Assembly (NCBI GenBank): GCA_934631025.1
Contig: CAKTXR010000005.1
Location: 1-64,000 of the forward strand
Direction: 5' to 3'
Source: an uncultured Clostridia bacterium
Lineage (GTDB): Bacteria > Bacillota > Clostridia > Christensenellales > Aristaeellaceae
DNA: 64,000 nucleotides
A program made the position numbers and the translations under genes. The notes under the pieces were generated by a model. That model made no database searches. It was given only the letters and a program-made list of their open reading frames with translations, and was not told the DNA's origin. Shown here piece after piece: positions 25,784 to 34,737 of this stretch (its first letter is position 1; each line of letters begins with the position of its first letter).

Positions 25784-25806
25784 TCATCAATATCGACCCG
25801 TTACGA

Positions 25807-25852
25807 CAAAACCGCCGGCCGGAGAAACATTCCCCGACCGGCGGTTCTTTTG
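25807..25852. terminator. Bidirectional terminator, GH78 gene / small secreted protein
   Basis: ACCGCCGGCCGG paired with CCGACCGGCGGT; T runs follow on plus (TTCTTTT) and on minus (TTTTGTC). The convergent genes stop on either side. Confidence 0.85.
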
Positions 25853-25862
25853 ATTGAGCGCC

Positions 25863-26345
25863 CTATTGCAGATTCAGCTCTACGGTTTTGGCGTGGCCGT
25901 AGATATAATAGGTCAGCGTGGCGGCGCGCTGATAGCCGGAGGCGGCGCTGCGGTCGACCAGCAGCGAAAACGACACGAGCGCCTGATTGAACGCGGGCAC
26001 GTCGCTGATCGTCGGCTTGACCAGGAGCACGTCGCCGGCCTGACTGGTCAGCTGAATATCGATCCACTCGAGCGGAAGAATATCGCGGTTGCTGATCTTC
26101 ACCGTGTAGGTGACGAACTCATACTGCTCCGCGCTGCCGATATTTGAAATATCGTAGGTCACGACCGAATCGCCGCCGCTCCTCGCCGCGCTGACCACAC
26201 CTTTAAAGGCGTCGCCGCGATCGAGCGCCGATTCCACCTGATAGCCCGCATAAGACACCGACGCATCGGCCGCCCAGACCACATAGCCCGCAAACAGCAC
26301 CGCCAGCAGCGTCACGACCGCCAGAAATTTGACAAACGCTTTCAT
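25863..26345 (-). CDS. Membrane-anchored or secreted protein of unknown function
   Basis: I do not recognise this 160-residue protein. Residues 6-25 (KFLAVVTLLAVLFAGYVVWA) form a hydrophobic segment consistent with a signal peptide or N-terminal anchor with A-A at its end. The remainder is predicted to be rich in beta strands with no Cys, resembling a small extracellular Ig-like or FxLYD-like domain, but no diagnostic motif is present. It has its own promoter and a shared terminator. It lies between the GH78 and polA genes on the opposite strand to both. Confidence 0.7.
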   Translation of the reverse strand: MKAFVKFLAVVTLLAVLFAGYVVWAADASVSYAGYQVESALDRGDAFKGVVSAARSGGDSVVTYDISNIGSAEQYEFVTYTVKISNRDILPLEWIDIQLTSQAGDVLLVKPTISDVPAFNQALVSFSLLVDRSAASGYQRAATLTYYIYGHAKTVELNLQ

Positions 26346-26381
26346 GCTTCTCCGTCTCCCCGTTTTTTGTTATCCCGCGCA

Positions 26382-26410
26382 ATCATACCATGCGCGCCAT
26401 GCTCTGTCTA
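26382..26410 (-). promoter_or_regulatory. Promoter of the small secreted protein gene
   Basis: Minus-strand TAGACA (26405-26410), 17-bp spacer, TATGAT (26382-26387). Confidence 0.6.
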
Positions 26411-26567
26411 TATACAGGACGCGAAAAAAATCCTTTTTGTTCCATGAGTTTCTCAAATCATAACACAAAAAAGCAATCTCCGTCCCACTCTTTGCGGTAT
26501 TCTATAGTATAGGATATTTGGCGGCATTTCGAGGGCCGCATCATATAATGTGAACGGAGGGACCGTC

Positions 26568-29126
26568 ATGGCCTCTAAAATGCTCCTTGTGGACGGCAAC
26601 AGCCTGATGCACCGCGCGTTCCACGCGCTGCCCGTCATGACCAGCGACAGCGGCGATTACACCAACGCGCTGCACGGCTTTCTGATGATGCTCCTGCGCG
26701 TCATCGCCGATGAAAAGCCCGATCTGTGCGCCGTGGCGTTCGATCTGCACGCGCCGACCTTCCGTCATCTCAGGTACGACGCGTACAAGGCCGGCCGCAC
26801 GCCCACGCCCGACGAGCTGCGCGCGCAGTTCCGCACGATCCACGACGTGCTGAACGAAATGCACATCCGCATCGTCGAACTGGAGGGCTACGAGGCCGAC
26901 GATCTGCTGGGCACGCTCTCGCTCAAGTGCGAAGAGCAGGGCGTCGACTGCCTGATCATCACCGGCGACCGCGACGCGTTCCAGCTCTCCGGCCCGCACA
27001 CGACCATCCTCTACACCAAGCAGGGCATCAAGGATACCGAGCGCGTCACGCCCGACTTTATCCGCGGTCAGTGGAACCTCACGCCCGCGCAGCTCATCGA
27101 CATGAAGGGGCTGATGGGCGATACCTCCGACAACATCCCCGGCGTTCCCGGCGTGGGCGAAAAGACCGCGCAGAAGCTCATCGAAAAATACGGCTCGCTC
27201 GAAAACGTGCTCGACCGCGCGGAAGCCGAGCAGAAGGGCAAGCTGCGCGAACGCCTGACGAGCGGGCGCGATTCGGCGCTGTTCAGCAAGTGGCTGGCCA
27301 CGATCGACCGCCATGCGCCGCTCGCCGTCGAGCCGGCCGACTGCCCCATCCACGCGCTCAGGGACGGCGCGCAGATCCTCAATCGTCTCCAGCTGCGGCA
27401 GGTGGTCTCCCGTCTGGACGCGCTGGGCGAGGCCGAGGAGCTGAAGGCCGCCATTCACCTGCCCGCCGCCGAGGCCTGCGAGGTGCTGTCCGCCGACGCG
27501 CTCACCGCCCGTCTGGAATCGGTAAGCAATGCGGTGATCGCCGTGTCGGTAGGCGCGTATCTGTGCGTTGCGACCGACGGGGGGCTCAGCGCCGCCGTCA
27601 AACTGGGCGGCGATTTGATCGACCCCGGCCTTGAGGAAGCCGACGCGCTCGCCATGATCGCGCCCTGCCTGAACAAGGCGCGTCTGGTGATCGTCCACGA
27701 TCTCAAGCGGCTGCTCGCTCTGGGCTTTTCCTGCAATGCGCCGGTGTTCGACGCGATGTTGGCGGGCTATGTGATCAACTCTCAGCGGCGCAGCTTCTCG
27801 CTCACCGCGCTGTGCGCCGATCAGCAGATCCCGCTGAACGACGATTTCCCCGCGTCGGCGCTTCTGCGGCTCTATGTGCAGCAGCAATCGGCGCTTCAAA
27901 AGGACAATCTCGAAAAGCTACTTAATGACGTAGAAATGCCGCTCTCGCGCGTGCTGTTCGGCATGGAGCGCGCGGGCGTGCTGACCGATAAGGACGCGCT
28001 GCTCACGCTCTCGGACGAATTCAACGCGCAGATCGACGCGCTGCTTGGCGACATCCATAAGGAAGCCGGCGAGGAGCTGAACGTCAACTCTCCCAAGCAG
28101 CTGGGCGCGCTGCTCTTCGACAAAATGCACCTGCCCGGCGGCAAAAAGACGAAAACCGGCTGGTCGACCAGCGCCGACGTGCTGGAAAACCTCGCAGACG
28201 AGTGCCCGCTGGTGGCCAAAATTCTCGAATACCGCAAATACGCCAAGCTCAAGAGCACCTATGTGGACGCGCTGCTGCGCCTGCGGGGCAAAGACGGACG
28301 CATCCACACCTCGTTCGATCAGACGGCCACCGTCACCGGCCGCATCAGCTCGCTCGAGCCGAATCTCCAGAACATCCCCGTGCGCACGCCGCTGGGGCGC
28401 GAGATTCGCCGCGCGTTCATCGCCGCGCCGAATCATGTGCTGGTGGACGCGGACTATTCGCAGATCGAGCTGCGCGTGCTGGCGCATATGTCGGGCGACG
28501 AGCGGCTGATCAGCGCCTTCATAAACGGCGAGGACATCCACACCCGCACCGCCGCCGAGGTCTACGGCGTGCCGCTCGAGATGGTGACGCACGAGATGCG
28601 CTCCTCCGCCAAGGCCGTCAATTTCGGCATCGTCTACGGCATATCCGATTTCGGGCTGGCGCGCAACATCGGCGTGAGCCGCGCCGAAGCGAAGGGCTTC
28701 ATCGAGCGCTATTTCGAGCGCTATCCGCAGGTGAAGCGCTATATGGACGACTGCAAGGCGCAGGGCTATGCGCAGGGCTATGTCGAAACGCTGCTGGGGC
28801 GGCGGCGCTATCTGCCCGAGCTGAACGACAAGAGCTTCAACATCCGCCAGTTCGGCGAGCGCGCCGCGATGAACAGCCCCATACAGGGCACCGCGGCCGA
28901 CGTCATCAAGCTGGCCATGATCCGCACGGACGAAGCGCTGCGCGCGCACAATATGAAAGCGCGGCTCATATTGCAGGTACACGACGAGCTGATCGTCGAA
29001 GCTCCGCAGGAGGAAGCGCAATCCGCCGCCTCGCTGCTCAAATCCTGCATGGAAAACATCGTCTCGCTCAGGGTGCCCCTGACCGCCGAGGTCAACATCG
29101 GGCGCAGCTGGTACGACTGTAAATAA
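26568..29126 (+). CDS. polA: DNA polymerase I
   Basis: Gap-filling and Okazaki-fragment polymerase. The 852-residue protein has a 5' nuclease domain (1 to about 290; LLVDGNSLMHRAFHALP, ITGDRDAFQL, helix-hairpin-helix GVPGVGEKTAQKLI). A degenerate 3'-5' exonuclease domain follows (about 300-470), lacking the DxE-type metal ligands. The polymerase domain carries motif A DYSQIELRVLAH, motif B KAVNFGIVYG and motif C VHDELIVE. Absence of proofreading residues is common in this enzyme from Firmicutes. I start at ATG 26568 with GGAGG upstream; a GTG 18 bases earlier lacks a ribosome site. First of polA-coaE-lytic transglycosylase. Confidence 0.97.
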   Translation: MASKMLLVDGNSLMHRAFHALPVMTSDSGDYTNALHGFLMMLLRVIADEKPDLCAVAFDLHAPTFRHLRYDAYKAGRTPTPDELRAQFRTIHDVLNEMHIRIVELEGYEADDLLGTLSLKCEEQGVDCLIITGDRDAFQLSGPHTTILYTKQGIKDTERVTPDFIRGQWNLTPAQLIDMKGLMGDTSDNIPGVPGVGEKTAQKLIEKYGSLENVLDRAEAEQKGKLRERLTSGRDSALFSKWLATIDRHAPLAVEPADCPIHALRDGAQILNRLQLRQVVSRLDALGEAEELKAAIHLPAAEACEVLSADALTARLESVSNAVIAVSVGAYLCVATDGGLSAAVKLGGDLIDPGLEEADALAMIAPCLNKARLVIVHDLKRLLALGFSCNAPVFDAMLAGYVINSQRRSFSLTALCADQQIPLNDDFPASALLRLYVQQQSALQKDNLEKLLNDVEMPLSRVLFGMERAGVLTDKDALLTLSDEFNAQIDALLGDIHKEAGEELNVNSPKQLGALLFDKMHLPGGKKTKTGWSTSADVLENLADECPLVAKILEYRKYAKLKSTYVDALLRLRGKDGRIHTSFDQTATVTGRISSLEPNLQNIPVRTPLGREIRRAFIAAPNHVLVDADYSQIELRVLAHMSGDERLISAFINGEDIHTRTAAEVYGVPLEMVTHEMRSSAKAVNFGIVYGISDFGLARNIGVSRAEAKGFIERYFERYPQVKRYMDDCKAQGYAQGYVETLLGRRRYLPELNDKSFNIRQFGERAAMNSPIQGTAADVIKLAMIRTDEALRAHNMKARLILQVHDELIVEAPQEEAQSAASLLKSCMENIVSLRVPLTAEVNIGRSWYDCK

Positions 29127-29143
29127 GAGAGGAAGCGCACACC

Positions 29144-29755
29144 ATGAACAAACCTTATGTCATCGGCCTGACGGGCGGCATCGGGAGCGGCAAGACCGCC
29201 GCGGCCGACTTTCTGACCGAGCGCGGCGCGACGGTGATCGACGCCGACGTGGAATCCCGCGCGCTGACCGCCGAGGGCGGCGAAGCGCTGCCCCGCATCC
29301 GCGAGGTATTCGGCGACGGCGTATTCGATGAAAACGGTCTGCTCAACCGCCGCGCGCTGGGCAATCTCGTCTTTGGCGACCGCGAAAAGCGGCTCGCGCT
29401 CGAGGGCATCATGCACCCGATGATCCAGCACCGCATGATCAAAAAGATCCGTCAGGCCGGCGTCGAGGACGTGCCCTTCGTCTTTCTGAGCGTGCCGCTG
29501 CTGTTTGAAACGGGCATGGACGCGCTCTGCGACGAGACGTGGTGTCTGTCGCTGCCGGTCGAGGAGCAGATCAGGCGCGTCATGGCCCGCGACGACATGA
29601 CCCGCGAAGAAGCGGTCGCGCGGATCGAGAGCCAGATGCCGCTCGAGGAAAAGTGCCGCCGCGCGTCGCTGGTCATCCGCACCAATCGCCCGATCGAAGC
29701 CACGCAGGCCGAGCTGGCGGTGCTGCTGCGCGAGCTGCGCCGGAGGCTTGGCTGA
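29144..29755 (+). CDS. coaE: Dephospho-CoA kinase
   Basis: Last step of coenzyme A synthesis, phosphorylating the 3'-hydroxyl of dephospho-CoA. The 203-residue P-loop protein has Walker A GLTGGIGSGKT (8-18), the DAD substrate motif (VIDADVESR) and the lid segment MPLEEKCRRAS. It lies 17 nt after polA with GAGAGGAAG upstream. It overlaps the next gene as TGATG, so translation is probably coupled. The polA-coaE order is common in Firmicutes. Confidence 0.96.
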   Translation: MNKPYVIGLTGGIGSGKTAAADFLTERGATVIDADVESRALTAEGGEALPRIREVFGDGVFDENGLLNRRALGNLVFGDREKRLALEGIMHPMIQHRMIKKIRQAGVEDVPFVFLSVPLLFETGMDALCDETWCLSLPVEEQIRRVMARDDMTREEAVARIESQMPLEEKCRRASLVIRTNRPIEATQAELAVLLRELRRRLG

Positions 29756-30408
29756 TGGGCGCGTCTCTTCCGCGCGCCCGCCGCCGCAATTACAAAAAGA
29801 AAAATCCTTATACGCGCCTTCTCGTCATCATCCCCTGCCTGGTGCTGCTGATCGCGCTGGCCGTGTTCTATGTCGGCCGCTATCAGAAGATGCTCACCTA
29901 CCGGCAGTATCCGCTCTCCTACAAGGAACTGATCGTCGAAAAGGCGGAGGAATTCAATTTGCAGCCGTGGCACGTCGCCGCGGTCGTACGGTGCGAATCG
30001 AGCTTCAATCCCGACGCGACATCGAGCGCCGGCGCGCGCGGACTGATGCAGATCATGCCCGAGACCGGCGCGTGGCTGGCCGGAAAATTCGACGAGGAAG
30101 CCGATTTCGATCCGGCCTCGCTGTACGATCCCGAAACCAACCTCAAATATGGCTGCTGGTTTCTGAACTGGCTGATGGAACGCTATGACGAAAACGTCGT
30201 GCTGGCCACCTGCGCCTATCACGCGGGGCACGGCACGGTGGACAAATGGCTGGCCGATCCGGCCGTTTCCGCCGACGGCAAGACCATCGATCCGGCCAAC
30301 ATCCCCTACGCCAGCACGAAAACATATGTGAACCGCATCCTGACGGCCTACGACAAATATCAGGAGCTGTACGATTTCACCTCGACCGACGGGGCGGCGC
30401 AGGAGTAG
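29755..30408 (+). CDS. Membrane-anchored lytic murein transglycosylase (SLT domain)
   Basis: Cleaves peptidoglycan glycan strands. The 217-residue protein has a basic N-terminus (RARRRNYKKKN), one membrane segment (about 24-42, LLVIIPCLVLLIALAVF) and a Slt-type lysozyme-like domain. Catalytic Glu lies in VRCESSFNPDATSSAGARGLMQIMP, with later CAYHAGHG and YVNRILTAYDKYQELY. Start at 29755 follows from the TGATG overlap with coaE. The coaE-SLT pair is recurrent in Clostridia. Confidence 0.92.
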   Translation: MGASLPRARRRNYKKKNPYTRLLVIIPCLVLLIALAVFYVGRYQKMLTYRQYPLSYKELIVEKAEEFNLQPWHVAAVVRCESSFNPDATSSAGARGLMQIMPETGAWLAGKFDEEADFDPASLYDPETNLKYGCWFLNWLMERYDENVVLATCAYHAGHGTVDKWLADPAVSADGKTIDPANIPYASTKTYVNRILTAYDKYQELYDFTSTDGAAQE

Positions 30409-30419
30409 CTGCGCTTCAG

Positions 30420-30453
30420 GGCGGCTTTCCCGAAAACGGAAGCCGCGCTTTTA
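30420..30453 (+). terminator. Terminator of polA-coaE-slt
   Basis: GCGGCTTTCC/GGAAGCCGC stem, then GCTTTTAT, 12 nt after the stop. Confidence 0.7.
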
Positions 30454-30481
30454 TAAAACCATGCAAGGAGTTTTGTCCATC

Positions 30482-32113
30482 ATGAATCAGCGTCTGACGC
30501 GCGCGGCCGCGCTGCTGCTCGCCGTGCTTGTGCTCCTGACCGGCTGCGGATCGAAATCGACCACGCAGCCCGTCGTGCTGATTACGCCCGAGCCAACCGA
30601 ATCCGCCCCCGGCGCGACCGTTCAGCCGGGCGGCGACGTGACCGTTTCCTCCGGCGCGTCGCTCTCCGTAGGCTATGTGGCCGCGCAGGGCAGCGATCTG
30701 CACCCGCTGCGCGGCAATGCGCGCGATCTGAGCAGTCTCAACAGCCTGGTGTTCGAGAGCCTTGTCGAGCTGGACGAAAACCGCCAGCCCGCCGCGCTGC
30801 TGTGCGACCGCTGGGAATACAGCACCGAGGAAGGCGTGTGGTATTTCTATCTGCGCGACGGCATCGTCTTTCACGACGGCTCGCCGCTGACGGCCGACGA
30901 CGTGGTGGCCAGCTATGAGGACATCATCATCAACAGCGAAATCAGCCCGTACTATAACCGCGTGCGCTATCTCAACGAGGTGAGCGCCGTGGACAATCTG
31001 ACCGTGAAGGTGGTCACCGGCACATACGGCTACATGACGCTCTACGCCATGACCTTCCCCATCGTGCAGCGCTACACGCTGGACGCGCAGTACCCCAAGG
31101 GCACCGGCCCCTACTGGTATGTCTCCTACAACTCATGGGGACTGCTGCGGCTCGAAGCCAATCCGCTGTGGTGGAAAAAGCAGCCCGAGATCCGCAGCAT
31201 CGATATCAAGCGCTACGACGAGGTTTCAGAAGCCATGGAAGCGCTGACGACCGGCGAGATCGACGTGTTCCCCACAACCTCGTCCTCCGCCGCGCTGAGC
31301 CGCCAGCTGAGCGACCGCACCACAATGGACTATACCACGCTCACATGGGAGTGCCTTGTGCCCGATCTGCGCAGCAGTATCCTCTCCGACGTTCACGTCC
31401 GCGAAGCGCTCATGTACGCCATCGACCGCACGTCGCTGGCCTCGACGGTCTATCTGGGCATGGTGCAGGAGAGCGAGGTGCCGGTCATTCCGGGCAGCTG
31501 GCTGTATGAAACGCAGTCGGCGCGCTACAACTACAATCCCGAGCGCGCGCTCCAGCTGCTCTACGACGCGGGCTGGGCCGACACCAACGGCGACGGCATA
31601 CTCGACCGCGTGAAGGACGGCCTGTGGGAGGATCTGGAGATCAATCTGGTCACCTACAACGAGCCGACCATCGCCAGCCGCCAGAAGGCCGCCGAGCTGA
31701 TCGCCTCGCAGCTGCGCGTCATCGGCATCCGCGTCAACGTGACCGTCTCCACGCGCGATCGCGTCATCAAGACCATCAACAGCGACACCGGCTTCAGCAT
31801 GGCGCTGGTCGGCTTCAACCTGAGCTATATTCCCGATCTGTCCTATCTGTTCAAAAGCGGCGCGAACGGCAACTGCTCGTTCTATGAAAGCGAAAAGATG
31901 GACAATCTGCTCGCGCAGGCCAAGTCGGCCGCCGACGCAGACGAGCTGAAGGCCACCCTCGCCGACATTCAGCTGCTCGTGACCGAGGATCTGCCGCTGC
32001 TGGGGCTGTTCTTCCGCTCGGGCACGCTGATCAGCCGCGTCAGTCTGGGCGGGCTTTCCGGCATCCGCGAGGACAACTATCTGCGCGGCATCGACGCGGT
32101 GTCGCTCGATTAG
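30482..32113 (+). CDS. Peptide/nickel-type ABC transporter substrate-binding lipoprotein (SBP family 5)
   Basis: Extracytoplasmic binding protein. The 543-residue protein has a lipoprotein signal peptide with lipobox LLTGCG (Cys about 22), a Thr/Pro-rich linker, then the family-5 fold: LVFESLVELDENRQPAALLCDRWE, FHDGSPLTADDVVASYED, YPKGTGPYWY, and VREALMYAIDRTSLAS. The ligand is probably an oligopeptide or similar. No permease or ATPase genes are within the window near it, so it is an orphan that must use a distant transporter or act as a receptor. Start at 30482 has AAGGAG 11 nt upstream. Confidence 0.9.
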   Translation: MNQRLTRAAALLLAVLVLLTGCGSKSTTQPVVLITPEPTESAPGATVQPGGDVTVSSGASLSVGYVAAQGSDLHPLRGNARDLSSLNSLVFESLVELDENRQPAALLCDRWEYSTEEGVWYFYLRDGIVFHDGSPLTADDVVASYEDIIINSEISPYYNRVRYLNEVSAVDNLTVKVVTGTYGYMTLYAMTFPIVQRYTLDAQYPKGTGPYWYVSYNSWGLLRLEANPLWWKKQPEIRSIDIKRYDEVSEAMEALTTGEIDVFPTTSSSAALSRQLSDRTTMDYTTLTWECLVPDLRSSILSDVHVREALMYAIDRTSLASTVYLGMVQESEVPVIPGSWLYETQSARYNYNPERALQLLYDAGWADTNGDGILDRVKDGLWEDLEINLVTYNEPTIASRQKAAELIASQLRVIGIRVNVTVSTRDRVIKTINSDTGFSMALVGFNLSYIPDLSYLFKSGANGNCSFYESEKMDNLLAQAKSAADADELKATLADIQLLVTEDLPLLGLFFRSGTLISRVSLGGLSGIREDNYLRGIDAVSLD

Positions 32114-32123
32114 GAGATACGTC

Positions 32124-32327
32124 ATGAGCAAATATACCCCTCTGTGGCAGCGGATCGCGCAAAACGACCAATCGCCCTGCCTGATGACCTTTGCGCAGAT
32201 CGAAAACATCCTCGGCTTTCCGATCGATCACGCCTTTCTGACGTTCAGGAAGGAGCTGACCGAATACGGCTATAAAGTCGTAAAAATATCGATGAAGGCG
32301 CAGACCGTGCTCTTTGAGCGGCTGTAG
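32124..32327 (+). CDS. Small conserved protein, possible DUF7662-like domain
   Basis: A 67-residue protein, 10 nt after the binding lipoprotein and with GGAG upstream. The core TFAQIENILGFPIDHAFLTF followed by YGYKVVKISMKAQTVLFERL resembles a small domain found in many Firmicute hypothetical proteins. I recall this as DUF7662 but cannot confirm it. No Cys, signal or membrane segment. Function unknown; cotranscription with the lipoprotein gene is likely. Confidence 0.7.
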   Translation: MSKYTPLWQRIAQNDQSPCLMTFAQIENILGFPIDHAFLTFRKELTEYGYKVVKISMKAQTVLFERL

Positions 32328-32372
32328 CGAACGCTCTTGTCCCGAGCGATACATCGTCAAGGAGGAACGCCC

Positions 32373-32822
32373 ATGACCATACTCGTCAGCGCCTGCCTGC
32401 TGGGACTTTGCTGCCGCTATGACGGTGCGAGCAAGCCCTGTCCCGCCGTGATCGAAGCTGCACAAAAGCACACGCTGATTCCCGTCTGTCCGGAGATTTA
32501 CGGCGGCCTGCCTACGCCGCGCCCGCCCGCCGAGCGGCAGGGCGACCGCATCGTCGCAAAGGACGGCCGCGACGTGACCGCCGAATACGAGCGCGGCGCA
32601 CAGGAAACGCTGCGTCTGGCGCGGCTGTTGGGCGCGCGTCACGCCATCCTGAAGGAGAAAAGCCCTTCATGCGGCTGTGGGCGCATTTACGACGGCACGT
32701 TCACCGGCGCGCTGACCGACGGCAACGGCCTGACCGCGCAGTATCTCCAGAGCGCGGGGCTTGAGCTGCACGGCGAAACGCAGGCCGCGGCCTGGCTCCG
32801 GTCGCTCGAAAATGGCGAATGA
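32373..32822 (+). CDS. DUF523 domain protein
   Basis: A 149-residue protein of the DUF523 family, starting MTILVSACLLGLCCRYDG with AAGGAGG upstream. Conserved features are SACLLG, the PVCPEIYGGLPTPRPPAE segment and LKEKSPSCGCGRIYDGTFTG. The conserved Cys residues (8, 13, 14, 39 and the SCGCG pair) suggest metal or cluster binding. The biochemical role is not known to me. It lies 45 nt after the small protein and ends at a strong terminator. Confidence 0.9.
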   Translation: MTILVSACLLGLCCRYDGASKPCPAVIEAAQKHTLIPVCPEIYGGLPTPRPPAERQGDRIVAKDGRDVTAEYERGAQETLRLARLLGARHAILKEKSPSCGCGRIYDGTFTGALTDGNGLTAQYLQSAGLELHGETQAAAWLRSLENGE

Positions 32823-32828
32823 TTCCTC

Positions 32829-32858
32829 CTCCCTCCGATGTGCGTCGGAGGGATTTTT
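32829..32858 (+). terminator. Terminator of the DUF523 operon
   Basis: CCCTCCGA/TCGGAGGG stem, 6-nt loop, then ATTTTT. Confidence 0.88.
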
Positions 32859-33075
32859 CATAAACCACAATAGCGCGCCGCACATCCGCGCAGACTTTTC
32901 GCGGCGCTGAATTGAGAGGTTAGACTTGAACGCAGAAAAGAACATCCAAGAACCACACGCACTGTCTTTCCCGTCAATCAAGACCAAACGCCCGTCAGCG
33001 CCGCATCCGGCTCTGCAAATCACAAAATCACGCGCTGCGGCGGCCGACGCTTCCTCTTTTCTCCCGCATTTCTTT

Positions 33076-33136
33076 GCCCCGATGATCCCAATCTCGCATT
33101 TTTCCGCGCTGATTCGATCATCGGGGCGCTTTTTTT
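33076..33136 (+). terminator. Terminator-like hairpin upstream of spoIIR
   Basis: GCCCCGATGAT (33076-33086) pairs with ATCATCGGGGC ending near 33128, followed by seven T residues. There is no gene directly upstream, so it either marks an untranslated RNA or insulates spoIIR. Confidence 0.75.
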
Positions 33137-33165
33137 GTATAAAACGGCGATGAAACGTTCATGCT
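33137..33165 (+). promoter_or_regulatory. Possible sigma-F-like promoter of spoIIR
   Basis: GTATA (33137-33141), 15-bp spacer, GTTCATGCT (33157-33165), compared with the known sigma-F pattern GYATA-N15-GGNNANANT. The -35 matches; the -10 matches only partly. SpoIIR is a sigma-F gene in Bacillus, which is why I looked here. Confidence 0.35.
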
Positions 33166-33200
33166 GAGGGTATTCAATCATCACCGGGAGGAAAAAGCAT

Positions 33201-33938
33201 ATGAACGGACTCAAAACGGCCGCGCTGTTCTGCGCGCTGCTGCTGATCGCGTCGCCCGCCGCGGCCCGCGCCGAGGATGAATCATCCTATTGCGGCGATT
33301 ACATCCGCCTGCACATCGTGGCCGACGACGACAGCGCGCTTAAGCAGGCCGAAAAGCTCGCCGTGCGCGACGGCGTGCGGCAGGCGGCGAACGATCTGCT
33401 GGCCGGCTGCGACACCGCCGACGAAGCTTTCGCGCGTCTGAGCAAGCATGCGGACGATCTCAAAAGCGCCGCGCTGGCCGTGCTGACCGACTGGGACAGC
33501 GCGCTCGCCGTGTCGGTCGAGACGGGTGTGTTCGCCTTTCCGGACAGGCAGTACGGCGCGCTGTTCCTGCCCGCCGGCGATTATCGGGCGGTGCGCGTCG
33601 TGCTGGGGCGCGGCGAGGGGCACAACTGGTGGTGCGTGCTCTATCCCTCGCTCTGTCTGGAAGCGGACGGCGAGAATGAAAAGACCGTAATCTTCTATTC
33701 GAGCGTCGCACGCTGGCTTGAGTCGCTCTTTTCCGGCGATGAAGCGGACGCATGGCCGCCCATGCCCAGTGAGAATGTCCTCAACGCGGCTTCGTGGCTG
33801 AACGCGCTGGGCGAGCCTGCCAGCGGCGCTGAAGCCCTCCCCGCCATGGAGACGGCTTCCCCACAACCGTCCATCAGCGCCCGAACCCGCGTGCGCGCGG
33901 TCGACCGGCGCGGCGCGCTTCAGGAGGCGATCGCATGA
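33201..33938 (+). CDS. spoIIR: Stage II sporulation protein R
   Basis: Forespore-secreted signal that triggers SpoIIGA to process pro-sigma-E in the mother cell. The 245-residue protein has a signal peptide (1-24, ending AAARA), then the family core IRLHIVADDDSALKQAEKLAVRDGV and GEGHNWWCVLYPSLC. The C-terminal tail after 185 is variable. GGGAGG precedes the start. It overlaps sleB by 4 nt (ATGA). With sleB and ypeB this is direct evidence that the organism makes endospores. Confidence 0.93.
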   Translation: MNGLKTAALFCALLLIASPAAARAEDESSYCGDYIRLHIVADDDSALKQAEKLAVRDGVRQAANDLLAGCDTADEAFARLSKHADDLKSAALAVLTDWDSALAVSVETGVFAFPDRQYGALFLPAGDYRAVRVVLGRGEGHNWWCVLYPSLCLEADGENEKTVIFYSSVARWLESLFSGDEADAWPPMPSENVLNAASWLNALGEPASGAEALPAMETASPQPSISARTRVRAVDRRGALQEAIA

Positions 33939-34624
33939 AAACGCGCAGACAGACGCTCATCCTCGCCGGATTTCTGGCGGCGCTCTATGTGGCCGCGTCG
34001 CTGACGCTGTTCTTCCCCGCGCGCGCCGCGGTCGTGCTGGAGGTCGGCTCGAGCGGCGCGAACGTCACCAAGGTGCAGAAAAAGCTGATCCAGTTCGGCT
34101 ATCTGGACGGCGAAGCGGACGGCCGCTACGGCGAGAAAACGCGCGACGCGGTCAAGTGGTTCCAGCGGCGCAACGGGCTGACTGTCGACGGCCGCGTCGG
34201 GCCGGCCACGGCGGCGGCGCTGGGCGTGACGCTCAGTTCCTCCTCATCCTCGTCCGGCAGCAGCACAGTGAGCGCCGATCAGTATCTGCTGGCGCGGCTG
34301 GTCTATGCCGAGGCGCGCGGCGAATCCTACAAGGGCAAGGTGGCCGTGGCGGCGGTGGTGCTCAACCGCGTGCGCTCGTCGGCCTTCCCCAACACGATCT
34401 CGGGCGTAATCTATCAGAGCAACGCCTTTGAATCGGTCAGCAACGGCTCTATCAACAAAACGCCCGACAGTGACTGCCTGCGCGCCGCCCGAGAAGCCAT
34501 GAACGGCTGGGATCCCACCGGCGGCTGCCTGTATTTCTACAACGCCGCGCAGGTGTCCACCGGCTCGTGGATCAAGACGCGCACCGTCAAGACGGTCATC
34601 GGCAATCATTCCTTCGCCGTATAG
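33935..34624 (+). CDS. sleB: Spore cortex-lytic enzyme SleB
   Basis: Germination-specific cortex lytic transglycosylase. The 229-residue precursor has a signal peptide (about 1-32), a peptidoglycan-binding domain (35-90; VTKVQKKLIQFGYLDGEADGRYG), a Ser-rich linker, and a Hydrolase_2 catalytic domain (about 112-229; LARLVYAEARGESYKGKVAVAAVVLNR with the catalytic Glu in YAEARGE). The pairing with YpeB is the normal arrangement. It overlaps spoIIR, an unusual coupling because in Bacillus the two are controlled separately. Confidence 0.95.
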   Translation: MKTRRQTLILAGFLAALYVAASLTLFFPARAAVVLEVGSSGANVTKVQKKLIQFGYLDGEADGRYGEKTRDAVKWFQRRNGLTVDGRVGPATAAALGVTLSSSSSSSGSSTVSADQYLLARLVYAEARGESYKGKVAVAAVVLNRVRSSAFPNTISGVIYQSNAFESVSNGSINKTPDSDCLRAAREAMNGWDPTGGCLYFYNAAQVSTGSWIKTRTVKTVIGNHSFAV

Positions 34625-34737
34625 CGCATAGCCCGCGCGCCGCGAAAAACACGCGGAGCCGGAGAATGCCTGACTTCCCCGCCAGAAGCAGGCCGTATCC
34701 GCCGCGCCGCATTCATTCAACGTTCAAGGAGGCTCCC

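Larger units (their letters stand above)
32823..33200. other. Gap with two terminators and a possible untranslated transcript
   Basis: 378 bases. After the DUF523 terminator comes about 220 bases without a believable gene, ending in a second strong terminator that has no coding gene of its own. A small RNA could lie here, but I see no clear promoter for it. The last 60 bases hold the spoIIR upstream region. Confidence 0.5.

Noticed and set aside
32926..33153. 75-codon frame in the gap before spoIIR
   Set aside because: Starts at TTG without a ribosome site, runs through the terminator hairpin and shows no protein-like pattern.
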